A stretch of DNA of 45,706 nt from Anaerococcus sp. (GTDB taxonomy: Bacteria > Bacillota > Clostridia > Tissierellales > Peptoniphilaceae). Position 1 is the first letter of the stretch. Each line of letters opens with the position of its first letter. The stretch lies in contig JALEUV010000079.1 in the NCBI GenBank assembly GCA_022780515.1, positions 1-45,706 of the forward strand, written 5' to 3'. Below, piece after piece: positions 15,705 through 24,743 of this stretch. The notes below the pieces were generated by a model. It did no database searches. It saw nothing but the letters and a program-made list of their open reading frames with translations, and was not told where the DNA came from. A program made the position numbers and the translations under genes.

Positions 15705-16396
15705 TATGAGATCAAGTTTACTAGCATCATAGCTAGTGGCATTAGTAGTACTGTTACTATACCTGCTATGGCTATTGAAAGTCCTGAGATAGCTCCTTGG
15801 ATCTTACCCATTTTTCTTGCTTGGCTGGTACCAACGGCGTGGCTTGATGTGCCTAGGGCAACCCCTTGGGCTACTGGGTCAGTGATCTTGAATAGCTTTA
15901 TGACAATAGGGGAGATAGCTGCTCCTATTACTCCTCTAAATACTACAATAATTGAGGTTAGTGCCACAATTCCGCCGTATTCGCCACATAGTGATATGGC
16001 TATGGCTGTAGTTATTGATTGAGGAACAAGGGAGGTTACTAATTCTCCTGTAAATCCAAATGCTTTTGATAGGAGGATAGCTAGGAGCATGGATGATATT
16101 GATCCTATAACTACTCCACCAAAGATTGGGATTACATTTGCCTTAAGGGTATCCATATTGTTGTATAGGTCTAAGATCATAGCAACTGTAGCTGGGCCAA
16201 CGAAGAATGCTATTATGTCTCCACCTTTTTTGTAGGATTCGTAAGGAATCCCTGTTATAGTTAGAAATGCTATGATTAGCAAGATAGCAATTAGTAGAGG
16301 ATTGGCTAGTGGAGTTTTGATCTTTTTGTTAATCCGTTTACCTATTTCATAAGCCGCAAAGGAGAGGACTATGCCGAAGTATTGGTTATCAAACAT
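15704..16396 (-). CDS. lrgB: LrgB-family membrane protein
   Basis: 230 residues, the family length, with about seven to eight membrane segments. Family motifs are visible: LANPLLIAIL near residue 30, FFVGPATVAMILDLY near 65, LVPQSITTAIAISL near 125, and GTSSHAVGTSQARKMG near 182. LrgB works with LrgA; family members are described as holin-like lysis regulators but also as three-carbon/two-carbon acid transporters (bacterial pyruvate facilitators; the plant fused homologue PLGG1 moves glycolate/glycerate). Start ATG overlaps the lrgA stop (TAATG), and its AGGAGG lies within the last lrgA codons. Its place after glcD favours a hydroxy-acid transport role. Confidence 0.92.
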   Translation of the reverse strand: MFDNQYFGIVLSFAAYEIGKRINKKIKTPLANPLLIAILLIIAFLTITGIPYESYKKGGDIIAFFVGPATVAMILDLYNNMDTLKANVIPIFGGVVIGSISSMLLAILLSKAFGFTGELVTSLVPQSITTAIAISLCGEYGGIVALTSIIVVFRGVIGAAISPIVIKLFKITDPVAQGVALGTSSHAVGTSQARKMGKIQGAISGLSIAIAGIVTVLLMPLAMMLVNLIS

Positions 16397-16740
16397 TATT
16401 TCCTCCTTTGTAAAGCTTGGACGACTATTCCTGTAATAGCCATTGTTATTGCTGTTCCTACTATGGTGATTATAAGGAGTTTTATAATTCTACCTTGGAC
16501 GACATCAAAGTTTGCCATGATGCCAACTCCTACTGGAACGAATAAGAAGGCTAGGTTTGTTAGAATACCGTCTGAAGTTTCTTGAACATCATCAGGTTTT
16601 AGTATTTTTAGGTTTAGAGCTATAAATAGGTATATCATTCCATATACTGCTTCTGGTATAGGGAAGTTGATAAAGCGTCTAGTTATAGAACCTAAGAATA
16701 AGCACGTACAGAGGATGACGAATTCTTTGAGGTAGTTCAT
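16396..16740 (-). CDS. lrgA: LrgA/CidA-family membrane protein
   Basis: 114 residues with four membrane segments, typical of CidA/LrgA. The family segment FPIPEAVYGMIYLFIALNLKILK and the FLFVPVGVGIMANFDVV loop are present; family members usually read FPGSIVGM/L in the first place, so PIPEAVYGM is a mild variant. Partner of LrgB, encoded with a one-base overlap. It starts 7 bases after the glcD stop, so glcD-lrgA-lrgB form one transcript. Confidence 0.9.
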   Translation of the reverse strand: MNYLKEFVILCTCLFLGSITRRFINFPIPEAVYGMIYLFIALNLKILKPDDVQETSDGILTNLAFLFVPVGVGIMANFDVVQGRIIKLLIITIVGTAITMAITGIVVQALQRRK

Positions 16741-16747
16741 AATCCTA

Positions 16748-18172
16748 TTATTCGGCTGTTATAATCTTATCTGGGTTTAGGATCATGTTAGGGTCAAATA
16801 CTTTTTTGATTCCTCTCATAAGTCCTGTATTTACTCCGCCTTCGAAATCTCTTAGATAGTTTATTTTACCTGATCCTACACCGTGCTCACCTGAAAGCTT
16901 TCCGCCAAGATCGTAGGCTTTTTTGTAAATAACGTACATGAATTCATTAACTTCGTCTTTGAATTGATCAATCTTATCTTCTTCATTAGATAATGTGTAG
17001 ATGTGGAGGTTACCATCACCAGCGTGGCCGAATGATTTAACGTCGAACATATATTCTTCAGCAGCTTCATTTACAAATTCTATATAGTCAGCGATTTCTG
17101 TAATAGGAACTACTACGTCACATTCATCTAATAGTTTGTGTTGGCTCTCTATTGCTTCTAGGAAGGATGATCTAGCAGCCCATGCATCTTTGATTTGGTT
17201 TGGAGTATCAGCTACCAAGACATCGATTGCTCCATTGTCTGTTAGGATTTCTGCAGCTTTTTCTATATCTTCGTATAGGCTATCTTCATCATCTCCATCG
17301 AAGGTGATTAGTAGGTAGGCATTAGCGTCTACTCCATCTATGTTTTTAGGGAAGGTTTCTTTTCCGATATATTTTTCACTAGCTAATACTATGTTTCTTT
17401 CCATAAATTCGATAGCTTGTGGGTTTAGGTTAGAATTAAGTAGTTTTGGAACTGTTGATATACATTCATGTAGGTCCTCAAATGGTACTATTAGTGAGAT
17501 AGTAGCATTTGGATTTGGAACGATTTTTAGGGTAAGCTCTGTAATTACTCCAAGTGTTCCTTCAGATCCGATCATAAGGTCTTTTAGTGAGTAACCTGTA
17601 GATGACTTAGAAATTACAGCTCCGAATTTAGTAATTTCACCATTTGGTAGAACAACTTCCATGCTTCTTACGTAGTCTCTTGTTGTACCATATTTTACAG
17701 CACGCATACCACCAGCATTTGTTGAAACGTTTCCGCCTAGAGTAGCAAATTTTTCACCTGGATCAGGTGGATATAGGTAGCCCTTTGATAGGCAATCTTG
17801 AGCAAGGTCGTTTAGTAGAACACCAGGTTGTACCCTAACTACCATGTTTTCTTCATCATATTCTAGGATCTTGTTCATTGTTTGCATATTAAGCATAACG
17901 CCGTGTTTGATAGCAACACCTGAACCAACTAGACCTGTACCTGCACCTCTTGCTAGTACTGGAATTTTATTTTCGTTACAAATTTTAAGAACTGCACTTA
18001 CATCTTCTGCAGTGTGAACGTCTACTAGAACATCAGGTTCTGATAGACCGTAGATAGGCATTTCATCTTGGTAGAAGTCTTCGCTAACTTCATCTCCAAC
18101 ATATACTTTGCCTGAAACTGAACTTTTAATTTGTTCAATAATTTCATCAGTTACTTGGTTATAATTATTCAT
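16748..18172 (-). CDS. glcD: FAD-linked 2-hydroxyacid oxidase/dehydrogenase (GlcD / D-lactate dehydrogenase type)
   Basis: 474 residues. Residues ~42-220 form the FAD-binding PCMH domain (ARGAGTGLVGSGVA, then YPPDPGEKFATLGGNVSTNAGG). Residues ~225-474 are the FAD-oxidase C domain, with HAGDGNLH at ~383-390 and SGEHGVG near 427, the metal/substrate-binding signatures. It would oxidise D-lactate, glycolate or another 2-hydroxyacid. The acceptor in anaerobic relatives is often an electron-transfer flavoprotein, and an etfBA pair is encoded divergently 1.7 kb away. TAGGAGG precedes the ATG at 18172. First gene of the operon with lrgA-lrgB, which probably moves the acid. Confidence 0.9.
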   Translation of the reverse strand: MNNYNQVTDEIIEQIKSSVSGKVYVGDEVSEDFYQDEMPIYGLSEPDVLVDVHTAEDVSAVLKICNENKIPVLARGAGTGLVGSGVAIKHGVMLNMQTMNKILEYDEENMVVRVQPGVLLNDLAQDCLSKGYLYPPDPGEKFATLGGNVSTNAGGMRAVKYGTTRDYVRSMEVVLPNGEITKFGAVISKSSTGYSLKDLMIGSEGTLGVITELTLKIVPNPNATISLIVPFEDLHECISTVPKLLNSNLNPQAIEFMERNIVLASEKYIGKETFPKNIDGVDANAYLLITFDGDDEDSLYEDIEKAAEILTDNGAIDVLVADTPNQIKDAWAARSSFLEAIESQHKLLDECDVVVPITEIADYIEFVNEAAEEYMFDVKSFGHAGDGNLHIYTLSNEEDKIDQFKDEVNEFMYVIYKKAYDLGGKLSGEHGVGSGKINYLRDFEGGVNTGLMRGIKKVFDPNMILNPDKIITAE

Positions 18173-18193
18173 TTATACCTCCTAAAATAACAA

Positions 18194-18213
18194 ATTACAT
18201 GATATTATGTAAT
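18194..18213. promoter_or_regulatory. Inverted repeat in the glcD leader, possible operator
   Basis: ATTACAT (18194-18200) and ATGTAAT (18207-18213) with 6 bases between. It lies between the glcD -10 box and its ribosome-binding site, where a repressor would block transcription. Confidence 0.5.
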
Positions 18214-18220
18214 TATATAT

Positions 18221-18249
18221 TTATTATATCATAAAAATTTCTATGTCAA
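18221..18249 (-). promoter_or_regulatory. Promoter of glcD-lrgA-lrgB
   Basis: Minus strand: TTGACA (18249-18244) and TATAAT (18228-18223, 15-base spacer) or the overlapping TAATAA (18226-18221, 17-base spacer). Confidence 0.65.
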
Positions 18250-18374
18250 AATGTTTTCAAAGTTTTTTTTGCCCTATGAAAACGGGGAAATCCAATAAAT
18301 TATACAAAATTAAAATTGGTAATTGTTTATATATAAAGATACCTTTGAAAAGAAAGTTTAATATAAGTAAACGT

Positions 18375-18402
18375 TTGACAAATTTAGGAAAAGAAATATT
18401 AT
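18375..18402 (+). promoter_or_regulatory. Upstream promoter candidate of the butyrate operon
   Basis: TTGACA (18375-18380), 16-base spacer, TATTAT (18397-18402). It would give a ~270-base leader before bcd. Between it and the second promoter lie two copies of ATTTACCT (about 18511 and 18535). Confidence 0.5.
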
Positions 18403-18589
18403 AGTTAGTGAAAGTGTTTTTACTTCAAAAACATTTTACATAATTTTCACAAAATATGCAGGTATTTAAAAAATATCCCATATTTTTAAAAATTATATTG
18501 AATGTCAGTGGTATTTACCTTCGAAACCTCTTGTTATTTACCTGGTTAGGTGGATTTTGAGAAAAAAATAACTTTTTCTTAAAATAAAT

Positions 18590-18618
18590 TTGACAAATCC
18601 ATTTAAGATTGTTAATAT
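18590..18618 (+). promoter_or_regulatory. Main promoter candidate of the butyrate operon
   Basis: TTGACA (18590-18595), exactly 17 bases, TAATAT (18613-18618), about 60 bases before the bcd ATG. Near-consensus. The divergent 505-base region 18173-18677 otherwise contains only regulatory sequence that I can see. Confidence 0.82.
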
Positions 18619-18677
18619 AATAACATAAGTTGGTTTATATCACGAAATTCATTTTCAATAGTTTATAAGGAGAAAAT

Positions 18678-19814
18678 ATGTACAAATTAACTGAAGAACA
18701 AGAAGAAATGAGAGAGATGTTTAGAGAATTTGCTCAAAACGAAGTAGCTGCTATGGCTATCGAAGTTGATGAAGAGCATAAGTTCCCTGAAGAAAATGTA
18801 GCAAAAATGCAAGAGTTAGGATTTTTCGGAATTCCTTTTGCTGAAGAATACGGTGGAAATGGACAAGATACTCTAACTTACATATTAGCTGTTGAAGAGT
18901 TATCAAAATGCTGTGCAACAACAGGTGTTATTTTGTCAGCACATACTTCTTTAGGAGCTGACTGCATCAACAAGTTTGGTAATGAAGAACAGAAAGAAAA
19001 ATATCTCACCCCACTTGCTTCAGGAGAGAAGTTAGGAGCTTTCGCTTTAACAGAACCTGATGCTGGAACAGATGCTTCTGGACAAAAGACAGTAGCAGTT
19101 TTAGATGGGGATCATTATGTTCTTAATGGATCAAAGATCTTTATAACAAATGCTGGTTACGCTGATACTTATGTTGTATTTGCTATGACAGATAAGGAAC
19201 AAGGAACTAGAGGAATCAGTGCATTTATAGTTGAAAAAGACTTTGACGGTTTTGACTTTGGAACTACTGAAGATAAGATGGGAATTAAGGGAAGTGCTAC
19301 AAGAGAGCTAATCTTTAGAGATTGCAAGGTTCCTAAGGAAAATCTTCTAGGAGAAGAAGGCAAGGGCTTCAAATACGCAATGGCTACCCTAGACGGAGGT
19401 AGAATTGGTATAGCAGCTCAAGCTCTAGGTATAGCTGAAGGTGCTCTAGATAAAACTATCAAATATGTTAAGGAAAGAGAACAATTTGGTAGACCAATAG
19501 CTGAATTCCAAAATACTCAATTCAAATTAGCTGAAATGGCTACAGAAATAGAAGCTGCAAGACATTTAGTATATAAGGCTGCTGTTCTTAAGGACAATGG
19601 CGAAAACTATACTGTTGCTGCTGCTATGGCTAAACTAAGAGCTGCAAGAACAGCTATGTTTGTAACTACAAGAGCAGTACAAATGTTTGGTGGTTATGGA
19701 TATGTTAAGGAATATGAAGTTGAAAGAATGATGAGAGATGCCAAGATAACAGAGATTTACGAAGGTACTTCAGAAGTTATGCAAATGGTTATTTCTGGTC
19801 AGCTATTAAGATAG
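18678..19814 (+). CDS. bcd: Butyryl-CoA dehydrogenase (acyl-CoA dehydrogenase family)
   Basis: 378 residues, family length. Converts crotonyl-CoA to butyryl-CoA; with EtfAB, enzymes of this type can couple the step to ferredoxin reduction. Visible are [17 protein letters not shown] (FAD binding, ~residues 122-138), [32 protein letters not shown], and the catalytic-base Glu E362 in [16 protein letters not shown] precedes the ATG. It opens the operon bcd-etfB-etfA-crt-hbd-thl; the gene order and the immediately following etfBA identify it as the short-chain enzyme rather than a beta-oxidation one. Confidence 0.93.
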   Translation: MYKLTEEQEEMREMFREFAQNEVAAMAIEVDEEHKFPEENVAKMQELGFFGIPFAEEYGGNGQDTLTYILAVEELSKCCATTGVILSAHTSLGADCINKFGNEEQKEKYLTPLASGEKLGAFALTEPDAGTDASGQKTVAVLDGDHYVLNGSKIFITNAGYADTYVVFAMTDKEQGTRGISAFIVEKDFDGFDFGTTEDKMGIKGSATRELIFRDCKVPKENLLGEEGKGFKYAMATLDGGRIGIAAQALGIAEGALDKTIKYVKEREQFGRPIAEFQNTQFKLAEMATEIEAARHLVYKAAVLKDNGENYTVAAAMAKLRAARTAMFVTTRAVQMFGGYGYVKEYEVERMMRDAKITEIYEGTSEVMQMVISGQLLR

Positions 19815-19833
19815 AAGATATTAAGGAGAAAAA

Positions 19834-20643
19834 ATGAATATATTCGTATGTGCTAAACAAGTTCCAGATACTAATGAAATAAAGATAGATCCAGTTACAA
19901 ATACTCTTATCAGAAAGGGTGTTCCAAGTATTTTAAATACTTATGATGCTTTTGCCCTAGAGCAAGCTTTAAGAATCAAGGACGATGACCCTGAAACAAA
20001 GATAACAGTTATTTCTATGGGACCTCCTCAAGCTGAATCTATGCTTAGAGACTGCCTAGCAGTAGGAGCTGACAAGGCTTACCTAGTAACAGATAGGAAG
20101 TTTGGTGGTTCAGATACTCTAGCTACAAGCTACATTCTATCAAATGCTGTTAAATTTGTAGCTAAGGAAGAAGGAGAACCTGACCTAATTATGTGTGGTC
20201 TTCAAGCAATAGATGGAGATACAGGTCAAGTTGGTCCAGAACTTGCTGAACACTTAGAACTTCCACAAGTAACTTATGCTTATACACTAGAAATCAATGA
20301 CGAAGGAGTGAAAGTTCTCCAAGAAGTTGATGGTGGATCAAGACATATCCAATCCACACTTCCAGCTGTTGTTACCTTTACTAAATATGGCGATGAAGAA
20401 CTAAGATATCCTAAGATTAAGAATAAACTAAAGGCAAAAAAGGCAGAAATTCCACAAGTTAGCTTTGAAGATCTAGAAAGTGTAATCGATGATACCAAGA
20501 TCGGACTAAAGGGATCTCCAACTAGGGTTAAGAAAACATACACACCTAATGTAACAAAAGATGGAATCATCTTCACTGATCTTCCAGCAGAAGAAGCTGC
20601 TGAAAAATTGGTTGCTGAATTAATAGATAAGAAGCTTATTTAA
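19834..20643 (+). CDS. etfB: Electron transfer flavoprotein beta subunit
   Basis: 269 residues. Begins MNIFVCAKQVPDTNEIKIDP, the family start, and carries LMCGLQAIDGDTGQVGPELAEHL and the late RYPKIKNKLKAKKAEI segment that contacts the alpha subunit and dehydrogenase. It forms the EtfAB heterodimer and carries a nucleotide/FAD; in butyrate-forming anaerobes this site can bifurcate electrons from NADH to crotonyl-CoA and ferredoxin. Lies 19 bases after bcd with AAGGAG. Confidence 0.93.
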   Translation: MNIFVCAKQVPDTNEIKIDPVTNTLIRKGVPSILNTYDAFALEQALRIKDDDPETKITVISMGPPQAESMLRDCLAVGADKAYLVTDRKFGGSDTLATSYILSNAVKFVAKEEGEPDLIMCGLQAIDGDTGQVGPELAEHLELPQVTYAYTLEINDEGVKVLQEVDGGSRHIQSTLPAVVTFTKYGDEELRYPKIKNKLKAKKAEIPQVSFEDLESVIDDTKIGLKGSPTRVKKTYTPNVTKDGIIFTDLPAEEAAEKLVAELIDKKLI

Positions 20644-20652
20644 GGAGGAAGT

Positions 20653-21657
20653 ATGGCAGATTATAAAAACCTTTGGGTATTTGTAGAAACTAAAGAAGAC
20701 GGAAGTGTTTTGAATGTTGGCTTAGAGCTATTAAATCCAGGAAGAAAGATGGCAGATACCCTAGAAGAAGACTTGGTAGCTGTTATCATCGGTGGTGACG
20801 TTAGTAAGGCAAAAGAAGAAGTTAAGGACTATGGAGTAGATAAGATTATAACTGTTGAAGGTGAAGCTTATAAGGAATATAACACCGAAGTTTACGCTAA
20901 TGCCCTAACTAAATTAATAGAAAAACACAATCCAAATGTAGTCCTAGTAGGAGCTACAAACCTAGGAAGAGACTTTGCACCTAGGGTTTCATCTAGAGTA
21001 GGAACAGGACTTACAGCAGATTGTACAGAACTAGAAGTAGATACAGAAAGTAACAATATAGTATGGACAAGACCAACATTTGGTGGTAACTTGATGGCTC
21101 AAATCCTTTGCCCAGACTCAAGACCACAAATGGGTACAGTACGTCCTGGCGTATTCTCTAAAGAAAAAGCTCAAAGACGTGAGAATATCGAAGAAATCGC
21201 TGAAGAAATTACCTATGATAAGGAACCTAGAACTAAGATCCTTGACTTTATCCCTCGTGAAGAAGGAGAAGATGTAGACTTAGCTGGTGCTGAATACATC
21301 ATATCAGGTGGACGTGGACTAGGAGATCCTTCAAACTTAAAACTAATCGAAGACTTGGCAGAAGCCATCGGCGGAACAGTTGGTTCAAGCCGTCCACTAG
21401 TTGACTCTGGTTGGATATCTCACTCCCACCAAGTAGGTCAATCAGGAAAAACTGTAGGACCAAAGGTCTATATAGCTATAGGTATATCTGGAGCTATCCA
21501 ACACTTGGCTGGTATTGGGGCAAGTGATTATGTAGTAGCAATTAACAAAGACCCTGATGCGCCTATCTTTGATGTAGCTGATTATGGTATAGTAGGAGAC
21601 TTATTCGAAATCGTACCTAAGTTAACTGAATTATTTAGAGAAAGAAAAGCAAATTAA
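20653..21657 (+). CDS. etfA: Electron transfer flavoprotein alpha subunit
   Basis: 334 residues. The C-terminal FAD-binding domain is clear: SGGRGLGDPSNLKLIEDLA, GGTVGSSRPLVDSGWISHSHQVGQSGKTVGPKVYIAIGISGAIQHLAGI and the end NKDPDAPIFDVADYGIVGD. The N-terminal domain pairs with EtfB. AAGGAGG precedes the ATG, 9 bases after etfB. Functions with Bcd in the same operon. Confidence 0.93.
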   Translation: MADYKNLWVFVETKEDGSVLNVGLELLNPGRKMADTLEEDLVAVIIGGDVSKAKEEVKDYGVDKIITVEGEAYKEYNTEVYANALTKLIEKHNPNVVLVGATNLGRDFAPRVSSRVGTGLTADCTELEVDTESNNIVWTRPTFGGNLMAQILCPDSRPQMGTVRPGVFSKEKAQRRENIEEIAEEITYDKEPRTKILDFIPREEGEDVDLAGAEYIISGGRGLGDPSNLKLIEDLAEAIGGTVGSSRPLVDSGWISHSHQVGQSGKTVGPKVYIAIGISGAIQHLAGIGASDYVVAINKDPDAPIFDVADYGIVGDLFEIVPKLTELFRERKAN

Positions 21658-21716
21658 TTTTACTAGGCTAGGGATTAGTTTCCTTAGCCTATAAATAAAA
21701 AATTTAAGGAGAATAT

Positions 21717-22496
21717 ATGGCTTTTGAAACAATCAAACTAGAACAAGAAGGTTTTATTGGCAAACTAACTATAGCAAGACCAGAAGCACTAAACGCTTTA
21801 AATTCTCAAGTTTTAGATGAACTTGATAAGGCTATTGATGAAGTTAGCGCTAATAAAGAATTGAGAGTTTTAATTGTTACTGGAGAAGGAAGAAGCTTCG
21901 TAGCAGGAGCTGACATCAAGGAAATGGCTACCCTTTCACCTATCGAAGGTAAGGAATTTGGTAAGAAGGGACTAGGTGTTTTCAGAAAATTAGAGAAATT
22001 AGAAATTCCAACCATAGCTGCAGTTAACGGTTTTGCCCTAGGTGGTGGATGCGAACTTGCTATGAGCTGTGATTTTAGAATTGCTAATGAAAAGGCAACA
22101 TTTGGTCAACCTGAAGTAGGTCTTGGTATCCTACCAGGATTTGGTGGAACTCAAAGACTACAAAGACTTGTAGGTCAAGGTTGGGCTAAGTATTTAATTT
22201 ATACAGCTAGGAACATCAAGGCTCCAAAGGCTTTAGAAATTGGACTTGTTCAAGAAGTTGTCCCAGTAGATGAATTTGAAGAGAGAGTTAATGAGCTTGC
22301 AAATATCGTAGCAAATAATGCCCCTATCGGTGTTAGACTTGCTAAGGAAGCAATCAATACTGGAGCTCAAGTAGATATAGAATCAGCTATCAAAATCGAA
22401 GAAAACCTATTCGGCCTATCTTTTGCAACAGAAGACCAAAAGGTAGGAATGGAAGCCTTTGTTAACAAGGGTAAAGCAGAATTCCAAAACAAATAA
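21717..22496 (+). CDS. crt: Enoyl-CoA hydratase / crotonase
   Basis: 259 residues, hexameric crotonase-fold family. The oxyanion-hole segments are present: [14 protein letters not shown] (~residues 61-74) and [17 protein letters not shown]; the catalytic glutamates are E in GGCELAM and E in [20 protein letters not shown]. Converts 3-hydroxybutyryl-CoA to crotonyl-CoA. A 59-base gap with AAGGAG separates it from etfA; the gap contains AGGCTAGGGAT..TCCTTAGCCT, an imperfect hairpin that might tune downstream expression. Confidence 0.93.
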   Translation: MAFETIKLEQEGFIGKLTIARPEALNALNSQVLDELDKAIDEVSANKELRVLIVTGEGRSFVAGADIKEMATLSPIEGKEFGKKGLGVFRKLEKLEIPTIAAVNGFALGGGCELAMSCDFRIANEKATFGQPEVGLGILPGFGGTQRLQRLVGQGWAKYLIYTARNIKAPKALEIGLVQEVVPVDEFEERVNELANIVANNAPIGVRLAKEAINTGAQVDIESAIKIEENLFGLSFATEDQKVGMEAFVNKGKAEFQNK

Positions 22497-22525
22497 TAGA
22501 AATTATATTTTTGAAAGGAGACAAA

Positions 22526-23368
22526 ATGAAAGTAGGAGTTGTTGGTTCAGGAATCATGGGTGGAGGAATTGTTGAAATCAATGCAAAAGGCCATGAAGTA
22601 GTAGTTAGAGACATAAAAGATGAATTCTTAGAAAAAGCTAAGGCAACAATCGAAAAACACTATACAAAACAAGTGTCAAAAGAAAGAATGACAGAAGATG
22701 AAAAAGCAAATGCCCTAGCAAACATTACTTACACAACAGATATCAAAGACCTTGCTGATTGTGATATTGTAATTGAAGCAGCTACAGAAAATCCAGAACT
22801 TAAAAAGAATATATTCAAAGAATTAGATGAAGTTGTAAAAGAAGGAGCTATCCTTGCTTCAAACACATCATCTCTATCTATAACAGACATAGCTGCTGTA
22901 ACAAATAGACCTGAAAAAGTTATTGGTATGCACTTCTTTAACCCAGTACCAGCTATGAAGCTAGTAGAAGTTATTAGAGGACTTAAGACATCTGACGAAA
23001 CAAATGAAGCTGTCCTAGAACTTGCTAAGACACTTGGCAAAACTCCTATCGAAGTTAAAGAAGGACCTGGCTTTGTTGTAAACAGACTTCTTATCCCAAT
23101 GATCAACGAAGGTATTGGAGTATTGGCTGACGGTCTTGCAAGTGTAGAAGATATTGATACAGGAATGAAACTTGGCGCAAACCATCCTATGGGACCTCTT
23201 GAACTAGGTGACTTAATTGGACTTGACACATGCCTAGCAATAATGGAAGTTCTATACAATGAATTCGGAGATAGCAAATATCGTCCAAACCCATTACTAA
23301 GACAAAAGGTTAGAGCAGGAGAGCTAGGTAGAAAGACTGGTAAAGGCTTCTACGACTATACAAAATAA
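22526..23368 (+). CDS. hbd: 3-hydroxybutyryl-CoA dehydrogenase
   Basis: 280 residues from ATG 22526; AAAGGAG just upstream sets this start over the TTG at 22511. NAD-binding motif [16 protein letters not shown] at the N-terminus, catalytic His in [19 protein letters not shown], dimer-domain signature [18 protein letters not shown], and the end KTGKGFYDY. Reduces acetoacetyl-CoA to 3-hydroxybutyryl-CoA. Lies between crt and thl, as in many clostridial bcs operons. A second, more distant family member lies at 14364-15329. Confidence 0.93.
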   Translation: MKVGVVGSGIMGGGIVEINAKGHEVVVRDIKDEFLEKAKATIEKHYTKQVSKERMTEDEKANALANITYTTDIKDLADCDIVIEAATENPELKKNIFKELDEVVKEGAILASNTSSLSITDIAAVTNRPEKVIGMHFFNPVPAMKLVEVIRGLKTSDETNEAVLELAKTLGKTPIEVKEGPGFVVNRLLIPMINEGIGVLADGLASVEDIDTGMKLGANHPMGPLELGDLIGLDTCLAIMEVLYNEFGDSKYRPNPLLRQKVRAGELGRKTGKGFYDYTK

Positions 23369-23397
23369 GTAAAGATATAAATAAATTAGGAGGTAAT

Positions 23398-24582
23398 ATG
23401 TCAAGAAAAGTTGTTATCGCAAGTGCAGTAAGAACACCTGTTGGTAGTTTTGGTGGTGTATTCAAAACAGTTGGAGCTGTTGATCTAGGAGTTGTTGCAG
23501 CTAAAGAAGCTATCAAAAGAGCGGGAATTAAACCAGAAGATATAGATGAAGCTGTAATAGGTTGTGTACTTCAAGCAGGTCTTGGACAAAATGTTGCAAG
23601 ACAAGTAGTTCTAGGTGCAGGATGCCCAGTAACAGTTCCTGCTTTTACAATCAACAAGGTTTGTGGATCAGGACTTAGAAGTGTATCTTTAGCAGCTCAA
23701 ATGATTAAGGCTGGAGATAACGATATAATCCTAGCTGGTGGAACAGAATCAATGTCACAAGCTCCATTCCTACTAAAAGAGCTAAGATGGGGCGGCAGAA
23801 TGAATGATAAGAAGGTTATCGATGAGATGATCAAAGACGGTCTATGGGATGCCTTCAACGACTACCACATGGGAGTTACAGCTGAAAATGTAGCTGAAGA
23901 GTATGGTATTACTAGAGAAATGCAAGATGAACTAGCTGCTACAAGCCAACAAAGAGCTGAAAAAGCTAGAAAAGAAGGAAGATTCGATGACGAAATCGTT
24001 CCGGTCGAAGTTAAAGATAGAAAAGGTAATGTAACAGTAGTAGACAAAGATGAGCACATCAGAGAAGGTGTAACAGCTGAAGGAATTGCTAAACTAAAAC
24101 CAACCTTCATCAAAGATGGTACAGTAACAGCTGCTAATGCATCAGGACTTAACGATGGTGCTTCAATGCTAGTAGTAATGAGCGAAGAAAAAGCTAAGGA
24201 ACTAGGAGTTAAACCGCTAGCTACTATCACATCTTATGCTACAGCTGGTGTTGAACCAAGAATCATGGGTACAGGACCAATCCCTTCAACAAAAAAGGCT
24301 TTAGAAAAAGCTGGATTAACAATTGATGATATCGACTTAATCGAAGCTAACGAAGCTTTCGCAGCTCAAGCTTACGCTGTTAAAAACGAACTAGGCTATG
24401 ACTTTGACAAGGTAAACGTAAATGGTGGAGCTATTGCCTTAGGTCACCCAATCGGAGCATCAGGTGCTAGAATCCTTACAACCCTTCTATATGAAATGGA
24501 AAAGAGAGACTCAAAGAAAGGTCTTGCTACCCTATGTATAGGTGGAGGAATGGGAACTGCTCTAGTAGTTGAAAGAGACTAA
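23398..24582 (+). CDS. thlA: Acetyl-CoA C-acetyltransferase (thiolase)
   Basis: 394 residues. All three active-site elements are present: nucleophile C89 in [11 protein letters not shown]350 in [10 protein letters not shown], and C380 in LCIGGGMG. Condenses two acetyl-CoA into acetoacetyl-CoA, the entry step of butyrate synthesis. AGGAGG precedes the ATG. Last gene of the six-gene operon, followed by a terminator. Confidence 0.94.
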   Translation: MSRKVVIASAVRTPVGSFGGVFKTVGAVDLGVVAAKEAIKRAGIKPEDIDEAVIGCVLQAGLGQNVARQVVLGAGCPVTVPAFTINKVCGSGLRSVSLAAQMIKAGDNDIILAGGTESMSQAPFLLKELRWGGRMNDKKVIDEMIKDGLWDAFNDYHMGVTAENVAEEYGITREMQDELAATSQQRAEKARKEGRFDDEIVPVEVKDRKGNVTVVDKDEHIREGVTAEGIAKLKPTFIKDGTVTAANASGLNDGASMLVVMSEEKAKELGVKPLATITSYATAGVEPRIMGTGPIPSTKKALEKAGLTIDDIDLIEANEAFAAQAYAVKNELGYDFDKVNVNGGAIALGHPIGASGARILTTLLYEMEKRDSKKGLATLCIGGGMGTALVVERD

Positions 24583-24595
24583 TAAATAAATTAGG

Positions 24596-24630
24596 GGTTG
24601 TTGCAGTATTTCTTGCAGCAACTCTTTTTT
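24596..24630 (+). terminator. Terminator of the butyrate operon
   Basis: GTTGTTGCA (24598-24606) pairs with TGCAGCAAC (24614-24622), then TCTTTTTT. Confidence 0.88.
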
Positions 24631-24743
24631 GTATCTTTGTTAAAAGAAAAATATACGTTAATATTTATCAATTGACGATGGTTTTATAAAATAATGGGTA
24701 TAATAAATACAAGAAAACGATTTGATACACATAAGGAGATTTT

